A stretch of 8,892 nt of DNA from Planctomycetales bacterium (GTDB lineage Bacteria; Planctomycetota; Phycisphaerae; SM23-33), in assembly GCA_030631085.1 (NCBI GenBank), contig DAOVLV010000053.1, positions 1 through 8,892 on the forward strand, given 5' to 3'. The notes under the pieces are model-generated. The model ran no database searches. It saw nothing but the letters and a program-made list of their open reading frames with translations, and had not been told where the DNA came from. This document shows, one piece after another, positions 5,777 to 8,892 of this stretch. Made by a program: the position numbers and the translations under genes. How positions within the stretch are numbered: position 1 is the first letter of the stretch; the number at the start of each line of letters is the position of its first letter.

Positions 5777-5779
5777 TAT

Positions 5780-5804
5780 AAGGGTTTTCAAAGACAAAAA
5801 CCTT
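5780..5804. repeat. Hairpin after gyrB
   Basis: AAGG-G-TTTT (5780-5788) pairs with AAAA-A-CCTT (5796-5804) with one mismatch and a seven-base loop. It could help define the gyrB mRNA end, but no T run follows, so terminator function is uncertain. Confidence 0.35.
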
Positions 5805-5856
5805 CGCGCGGCGGTGGGTGGCGTGGTCGCGTTTTGCGGGTCAATGCGAAAGAGGC

Positions 5857-5874
5857 GCGGGCAAGTTTGCCCGC
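5857..5874. repeat. GC-rich palindrome between gyrB and the nuclease gene
   Basis: GCGGGCAA (5857-5864) and TTGCCCGC (5867-5874) are perfect inverse complements around GT. No T run follows. It looks like a dispersed intergenic palindrome rather than a terminator. Confidence 0.45.
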
Positions 5875-5905
5875 CCTACTTACTTCAAGACGGAATACAT
5901 GGTTC

Positions 5906-5937
5906 TTGTAAGCAATTGAAACTATTGAACTTATAAC
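5906..5937 (+). promoter_or_regulatory. Possible promoter of the nuclease gene
   Basis: TATAAC (5932-5937) is a five-of-six -10 box. The nearest -35-like sequence, TTGTAA (5906-5911), is 20 bases away, which is too far for a strong promoter. Transcription would begin near 5944, about 24 bases before the first ATG. The local AT-rich composition supports a promoter here. Confidence 0.28.
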
Positions 5938-5967
5938 CGGACAGTAGTGTAGTGAAACAGCAAATGT

Positions 5968-7374
5968 ATGGGGATAGCAACTATGGCAGTCCTTACTGAA
6001 GAACAGAAGCGACGTGCGATTGAGGTAATGAACGAGTACTTAGCAGTGCCACCAAACCCTGATGGTAGCGGAACACTGCTCGAACGGCAAGCGGCTCGGG
6101 ATAGTAAGCGTGTGCACTTCATCAGTACATTATTTAAGGGAATGGTACAAGAATACCTGATAGGCAAGATTCCATTGGCGGATTTCAAGTCAAACGTAGA
6201 CAGCCTCAATAAGCAGCATGAGTATTGGGGTTTCAAGGGCATCAAAGGGCAGATGTTTTTCAATATGATCTTCAATCGTGCAGAGGACATGTATGAGCTA
6301 GGCGAAGAACTCAAAGCCGCCATTGCCATACCCAACAGTGAGGACATGGCCCGTAGCCGGATCGAGACCTTTACCAATTACGTAAAACGAATAGGCGATG
6401 AGCATGTTGAAGGTGGAGGTTCCAAGCACGGTAGGCCGAAGATTGGAAGCATTCCGTTTTTTCTATCCTACTTCTGGCAGATTCAGGACCATGAGACCTG
6501 GCCTGTATATTACACCAACAGCGTAAATACCATATTAGACCTCAATCTATGGACACTAACAGGGGACTTGGCCGCTGACTATATTACATATAAGCACATT
6601 CACGAGGAACTTGCGGAACTCTTCAGCAAGACAAGCGGGCACAGGTTTGGATTGTATGATGTCGAGCATGTGTTCTGGTTCAAGGGTGGCAACCCCTGTG
6701 GTGGTGATAAGCTGCTACCTAAAGATGGAACAACGGTACTCACAGGTGAGTCAATGACGAGCGTAATGGACTCGGAGACAATTTTGCGTCTTCCTGAAAG
6801 CCATGTCCCACCGGTTGTATCTATCCTGCCGAAAATGGCCCGCAATGAGAATGAATTAATTGATGCGGCTAAGACTTCCGGTACAAGTCTAGAGAGAGCC
6901 TTCGAAAAGAATATAAATGCGGCTTTTACGATTCTGGGCTACGAGACCAAACTCTTAGGACAAGGCAGCGGTCGAGTTCCAGACGGGACTGCTGTGGAGA
7001 TGGACAACTCCTACGCGATCTTGTGGGATGCCAAGATTCGCACCAATGGTTATAGCATGGGTACTGATGACCGGACAATTCATGAATATATTGTCACACA
7101 AAGCAGACAAATGCGAAAGCGGTCTCTACGAAACATCTACTATCTGGTCATCTCAAGCGAGTTCGAGGATGATTACGATGATCCGATTCGCTCACTCAAA
7201 ATGGAGACAGACGTAAGTGAGGTATGCCTTGTCGAAGCGGCTGCTCTTGTGGCAATTGTAGACGCCAAGTTACGCACCCCACAAGAGATCACGTTGGGTC
7301 CAGACGGGCTGCAACGGCTATTCAGCACAAGTGGGATTATCACCGCGGACTCAGTACGCAAGACTCTGGGATAA
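5968..7374 (+). CDS. FokI-like PD-(D/E)XK restriction nuclease, stand-alone
   Basis: In this 468-residue protein the C-terminal 165 residues resemble the cleavage domain of the type IIS enzyme FokI. LERAFEKNINAAFTILGYETKLLG (308-331, quoted in part) leads to the catalytic PDG (D339) and ILWDAK (D354, K356). Then come GY at 361-362, a helix ending EYI (373-375), YYLVISSEF (391-399) and the tail ADSVRKTLG. Spacing of the two Asp and the Lys matches PD...DxK. The N-terminal 290 residues are not recognised. They include KIGSIPFFLSYFW and WPVYYTNSV (158-186), which may form a target-recognition or sensing domain. No methyltransferase or ATPase gene adjoins, so it is an orphan: possibly modification-dependent, a decayed system, or a lone defence nuclease. 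The start may be ATG 5968 or 5983; GGGGAT lies eight bases before the latter. The gene is AT-richer than gyrB, suggesting transfer. Confidence 0.72.
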   Translation: MGIATMAVLTEEQKRRAIEVMNEYLAVPPNPDGSGTLLERQAARDSKRVHFISTLFKGMVQEYLIGKIPLADFKSNVDSLNKQHEYWGFKGIKGQMFFNMIFNRAEDMYELGEELKAAIAIPNSEDMARSRIETFTNYVKRIGDEHVEGGGSKHGRPKIGSIPFFLSYFWQIQDHETWPVYYTNSVNTILDLNLWTLTGDLAADYITYKHIHEELAELFSKTSGHRFGLYDVEHVFWFKGGNPCGGDKLLPKDGTTVLTGESMTSVMDSETILRLPESHVPPVVSILPKMARNENELIDAAKTSGTSLERAFEKNINAAFTILGYETKLLGQGSGRVPDGTAVEMDNSYAILWDAKIRTNGYSMGTDDRTIHEYIVTQSRQMRKRSLRNIYYLVISSEFEDDYDDPIRSLKMETDVSEVCLVEAAALVAIVDAKLRTPQEITLGPDGLQRLFSTSGIITADSVRKTLG

Positions 7375-7403
7375 ATACGTAAACCAAAACATGGCAATGA
7401 CAA

Positions 7404-7428
7404 CAACCGGGGCGGTTTCCGATTTTTT
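7404..7428 (+). terminator. Intrinsic terminator of the nuclease gene
   Basis: AACCG (7404-7408) pairs with CGGTT (7412-7416) over a three-base loop. A run of seven T (7422-7428) starts five bases later. The stem is short, but the T run and its place 30 bases after the stop favour a terminator. Confidence 0.5.
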
Positions 7429-7443
7429 TGTAGCGTATTGAAA

Positions 7444-7480
7444 CAGAGCCGAACGGTTTATCGTGAGCAGAGCCGAACGG
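7444..7480. repeat. 13-bp direct repeat
   Basis: CAGAGCCGAACGG occurs at 7444-7456 and again at 7468-7480. A further 10-bp repeat, GGTTTCCGAT, lies at 7413-7422 and 7501-7510. The nuclease-hicB junction therefore appears patched together from short duplications. Confidence 0.5.
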
Positions 7481-7482
7481 CA

Positions 7483-7505
7483 AAGCCGGTGTCGGGCACC
7501 GGTTT
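7483..7505 (-). terminator. Hairpin after hicB
   Basis: CCGGTG (7486-7491) and CACCGG (7497-7502) pair over a five-base loop, and the helix extends with A-T and G-T pairs to 7483 and 7505. It lies just past the hicB stop on the minus strand. The following T run is only three bases, so termination strength is unclear. Confidence 0.4.
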
Positions 7506-7509
7506 CCGA

Positions 7510-7743
7510 TCATGCCGCATGGACCGTAACATAATCGCTTTCGGTCGTAGGCTCCGGTACAGGCTCACCGTCCTCAGTCATGCCGCGGATGTGCAAGTCG
7601 ATGGCTTCGGCAATAAGACGCTTGGTTTCTTCTAAAGTATCTCCACAAGCGATACATCCCGGCAGGTCCGGCACATACGCCGAGTAGTTACTGCCTTCGG
7701 CCTTCTCAATACAAATCAGGTATTTTCTTTCCATAGGACACAT
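7510..7743 (-). CDS. hicB: HicB-family antitoxin
   Basis: This 77-residue protein has the HicB fold signature. An N-terminal ERKYLICIEKAEG strand leads into YSAYVPDLPGCIACGDTLEE, the degraded RNase-H-like core, then a helix AEAIDLHI and the closing GEPVPEP...YVTV. HicB binds and blocks the HicA toxin and normally also represses the operon. This short form lacks a clear separate DNA-binding domain after the core. ATG at 7743 is chosen because GAGGTG lies nine bases upstream. GTG at 7755 overlaps the hicA stop as GTGA, and ATG at 7734 is a third choice. Coding follows hicA with tight coupling, the usual toxin-first order of this family. Confidence 0.9.
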   Translation of the reverse strand: MCPMERKYLICIEKAEGSNYSAYVPDLPGCIACGDTLEETKRLIAEAIDLHIRGMTEDGEPVPEPTTESDYVTVHAA

Positions 7744-7751
7744 TAGTTTTC

Positions 7752-7937
7752 TCACCTCAAACCTGCTTGCTTCAACACACTGTTCAGTGTCTTGGGATGC
7801 ACGTCCTGGCTGGGCTTGCCGGCAATTGTTACTCTCCCTTTTTTCACCGGATGCTTGTACTGCCGATGGCTACCCTTCTGCGTTATCTGGACCCACCCGT
7901 CTTTCTCGACAAGCCTTATTATTTCCCGAATCTTCAT
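7752..7937 (-). CDS. hicA: HicA-family mRNA-interferase toxin
   Basis: This 61-residue protein of the usual HicA length is a small double-stranded-RNA-binding-like fold that cleaves mRNA when free of HicB. Visible marks are VEKDGW, the catalytic histidine in KGSHRQYKHP (residues 21-30), RVTIAGKPSQDV and the end TLNSVLKQAGL. All look intact, so the toxin should be functional. ATG at 7937 has only a weak AAAG ribosome site nine bases upstream. The stop overlaps the GTG that begins the longest hicB frame, so translation of the pair is probably coupled. A consensus promoter lies 28-56 bases upstream, beside a palindrome likely used for autoregulation. Confidence 0.92.
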   Translation of the reverse strand: MKIREIIRLVEKDGWVQITQKGSHRQYKHPVKKGRVTIAGKPSQDVHPKTLNSVLKQAGLR

Positions 7938-7964
7938 TCTTTATTCTGCAATCACACTATAAAC

Positions 7965-7993
7965 ATTATCGTCTTTTGACGGTGTTTTGTCAA
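7965..7993 (-). promoter_or_regulatory. Promoter of hicAB
   Basis: On the minus strand TTGACA (7993-7988) is followed after exactly 17 bases by GATAAT (7970-7965). Transcription would begin near 7958, giving a 20-base leader. ACACTAT (7954-7960) at the predicted start repeats the half-site of the palindrome at 7994-8006. Confidence 0.75.
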
Positions 7994-8030
7994 GATAGAC
8001 ACTATCGTGCAAATCAAGTGGCTTGACAAA
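7986..8030. promoter_or_regulatory. Symmetric operator region between hicAB and vapB
   Basis: TTTGTCAAG (7986-7994) and CTTGACAAA (8022-8030) are a perfect nine-base inverted repeat holding the two outward -35 boxes. Between them GATAG-ACA-CTATC (7994-8006) is a 13-base palindrome. A repressor bound there would cover the hicAB -35 box and could affect both promoters. HicB or VapB is a likely ligand; this is inference. Confidence 0.55.
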
Positions 8031-8051
8031 TCGGACGGGGTAGTCTGTACT
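8023..8051 (+). promoter_or_regulatory. Promoter of vapB
   Basis: TTGACA (8023-8028) is followed after 17 bases by TGTACT (8046-8051), four of six matches to the -10 consensus. Transcription would begin near 8058, so the mRNA would start almost at the ribosome binding site AGGAGA (8059-8064). Confidence 0.55.
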
Positions 8052-8069
8052 TCAATATAGGAGATTGCC

Positions 8070-8306
8070 ATGACTGCTACAGCCAAATTGTTTATGAACG
8101 GGGGTAGTCAGGCTGTCCGGTTGCCGAAGGAGTTCCGCTTTGAAGGCGACGAGGTTTGCATCAAACGGGTCGGCTCGTCGGTGATCCTCTTTGAAAAGGA
8201 TCGGGCGTGGGATTTGCTGCGCGAAGCGTGTGGTCAGGTAACGGATGATTTCATGGCCGACGGTCGTGACCAGAGTGGTCCCGTCGAGCAAAAGAAGCCG
8301 CTGTGA
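8070..8306 (+). CDS. vapB: VapB-type antitoxin (AbrB/SpoVT fold), now without its toxin
   Basis: The 78-residue protein is typical in length. KLFMNGGSQAVRLPKEFRF (residues 6-24) is the swapped-hairpin AbrB/MazE-like DNA-binding domain, followed by VCIKRVGSSVILF. The C-terminal part, WDLLREACGQVTDDFMADGR, is the toxin-contacting segment. VapB proteins bind their own promoter and neutralise VapC, a PIN-domain tRNA/RNA nuclease. AGGAGA lies five bases before the ATG at 8070. The expected vapC reading frame follows only as a 31-codon remnant, so this antitoxin is orphaned. It may still regulate its promoter, protect against VapC from elsewhere, or be decaying. Confidence 0.92.
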   Translation: MTATAKLFMNGGSQAVRLPKEFRFEGDEVCIKRVGSSVILFEKDRAWDLLREACGQVTDDFMADGRDQSGPVEQKKPL

Positions 8307-8402
8307 TCCGCCCATGCCTTTTCGGTCGGCTGTACGCTTGTAACCAATAACCAGCGCGAATTCAGCCGCGTGGATGGACTGACGGTCGAAAACTGGACGT
8401 AA
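8307..8402 (+). pseudogene. vapC: VapC toxin remnant (last 31 codons)
   Basis: Directly after the vapB TGA, in the same frame, the sequence reads SAHAFSVGCTLVTNNQREFS, then RVDGLTVENWT and a stop (TAA, 8400-8402). This is the well-known C-terminal end of VapC (AHAxxxGxTLVTNNxREFxRVxGLxVENW). About 100 upstream codons are missing, including the start and the N-terminal and middle acidic residues of the PIN domain. No own start codon or ribosome site is left. It marks a deletion from the vapB-vapC overlap into the toxin's end. Confidence 0.88.
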
Positions 8403-8425
8403 CCGTTCAGGCGTAAGAAGAAAGG

Positions 8426-8470
8426 TGGGACTTCGCTTCCCATAGGGACACTATGTGCCGCTTCGTCCCA
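8426..8470. repeat. Nested inverted repeat
   Basis: TGGGAC (8426-8431) pairs with GTCCCA (8465-8470), and inside it CATAG (8441-8445) pairs with CTATG (8451-8455). Both stems share the centre 8448. The intervening sides are only partly complementary. It lies in the 490-base gene-free end of the window, which I read as a cluster of repeats. Confidence 0.5.
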
Positions 8471-8531
8471 GCCTACAGCTAGCCGCGAGTGGGAACGAGC
8501 GAGCACACAATTCACTGGCATCGGGACAACC

Positions 8532-8621
8532 AAAGCCAGCAGATGAGCGGAGCGAATCTGCTGGAAAATTTTCTGTCCGAACTGATTACCGGCCGATTCG
8601 CTCCGCTCATCTGCCGGCTTT
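8532..8621. repeat. Paired inverted REP-like unit
   Basis: The 27-base arms 8532-8558 and 8595-8621 are inverse complements with one mismatch. They include a perfect 20-base block spanning 8539-8558 and 8595-8614. Each arm also forms its own small hairpin: CCAGCAGA/TCTGCTGG at 8536-8564, and CCGGC/GCCGG at 8589-8617. Two inverted copies of a short self-folding unit recall the BIME arrangement of REP sequences. In translation the unit yields the peptide KPADERSESAG in two spurious frames. Confidence 0.65.
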
Positions 8622-8644
8622 TGATTATGACTTGATCGCGCTGT

Positions 8645-8672
8645 GTTCACGTTTGCGCGCGCAAACGTGAAC
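8645..8672. repeat. 28-bp perfect palindrome, copy 1
   Basis: GTTCACGTTTGCGC is followed immediately by its exact inverse complement, with no spacer. It is preceded by TGT and followed by G and an A-rich stretch, as in copy 2. Confidence 0.85.
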
Positions 8673-8753
8673 GTAAAAATCGGGGAGATGAAAAAAAATA
8701 AAAAAATAATTTCGTTGGCCCCCAAGGACTTATGCCGTCGCAATCCGTTTTGT

Positions 8754-8781
8754 GTTCGCGTTTGCGCGCGCAAACGCGAAC
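8754..8781. repeat. 28-bp perfect palindrome, copy 2
   Basis: GTTCGCGTTTGCGC is followed by its exact inverse complement. It differs from copy 1 only at 8758 (G for A) and 8777 (C for T), which pair with each other. The copies are 109 bases apart. Confidence 0.85.
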
Positions 8782-8857
8782 GCAAAAGTTGATACAGAGA
8801 CGCGAAATAGAAGCGTCGATTCTTCTTCAAAAGTGAACAACAGGCAGAGCACTGAAA

Positions 8858-8877
8858 AGCGTCGTGTAGGGAAAGAG
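8858..8877. other. Sequence identical to part of an Illumina TruSeq adapter
   Basis: Twenty bases beginning AGCGTCGTGTAGGG are, as I recall it, identical to the reverse complement of the TruSeq universal adapter, and the six bases before match at four positions. The match ends 15 bases from the window end. This suggests the last bases are artefact rather than genome. Confidence 0.55.
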
Positions 8878-8892
8878 CGCCATAGCCGGTGC

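Noticed and set aside
5968..7374. Complete restriction-modification system
   Set aside because: No methyltransferase motifs occur in the nuclease or in any neighbouring frame, so only an orphan nuclease is supported.
8455..8670. 71-residue plus-strand open frame in the repeat tail
   Set aside because: It repeats the same KPADERSESAG peptide from the inverted unit and has no ribosome site.
8234..8830. 198-residue minus-strand open frame over the repeat tail
   Set aside because: It crosses the vapB end, the vapC remnant and all palindromes, and its peptide (for example KPADERSESAG) is translation of repeats.

Overview
The window looks like a short bacterial contig, probably from a metagenome. 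A gene is cut at its left end and there is sequencing-adapter-like sequence at its right end. Protein-coding DNA in the core (gyrB, adenosyltransferase) is moderately GC-rich. The nuclease gene, the membrane-protein gene and the toxin-antitoxin area are visibly more AT-rich and look acquired. I cannot fix the lineage from sequence alone. The many short palindromic and heptameric intergenic repeats are reminiscent of Planctomycetota-type genomes, but that is only an impression.

Layout. Positions 2-424 hold the C-terminal part of a PpiC/SurA-type peptidyl-prolyl isomerase. Positions 494-1026 form a complete cold-shock gene unit: a consensus promoter, a long structured leader, a 66-residue CspA-family protein and a strong intrinsic terminator. 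A 94-base hairpin built of heptamer repeats (1044-1137) follows and runs into the 3' end of a minus-strand PduO-type cob(I)alamin adenosyltransferase (1128-1646). Behind that gene lies a minus-strand three-helix membrane protein of unknown function (1666-2445). It is flanked by two diverged copies of the adenosyltransferase start region, as if a cassette had entered there. Next is an N-terminally truncated ORF6N-domain gene (2600-2965, minus) with two palindromic repeat copies. DNA gyrase subunit B follows (3231-5747) with an unusual Gly-Asn repeat linker.

The right third is accessory DNA. It holds a stand-alone FokI-like nuclease (5968-7374) with no methyltransferase beside it, then a minus-strand hicA-hicB toxin-antitoxin pair. 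Divergent to hicAB is a vapB antitoxin gene whose vapC toxin has been deleted down to its last 31 codons. The two toxin-antitoxin units share a symmetric promoter region with mirrored -35 boxes and a palindrome between them. The last 490 bases contain no gene. They hold a set of inverted repeats, including two 28-bp perfect palindromes that differ only by compensatory changes.

How the genes work together. The housekeeping genes (isomerase, Csp, adenosyltransferase, gyrB) appear to be independent units. The nuclease, HicAB and VapB form a small defence/stability cluster. The strongest candidates for something new are the FokI-like orphan nuclease with an unrecognised N-terminal half, the mirrored promoter region with its vapC deletion, the paired palindromes, and the adenosyltransferase start duplication around the membrane-protein gene.
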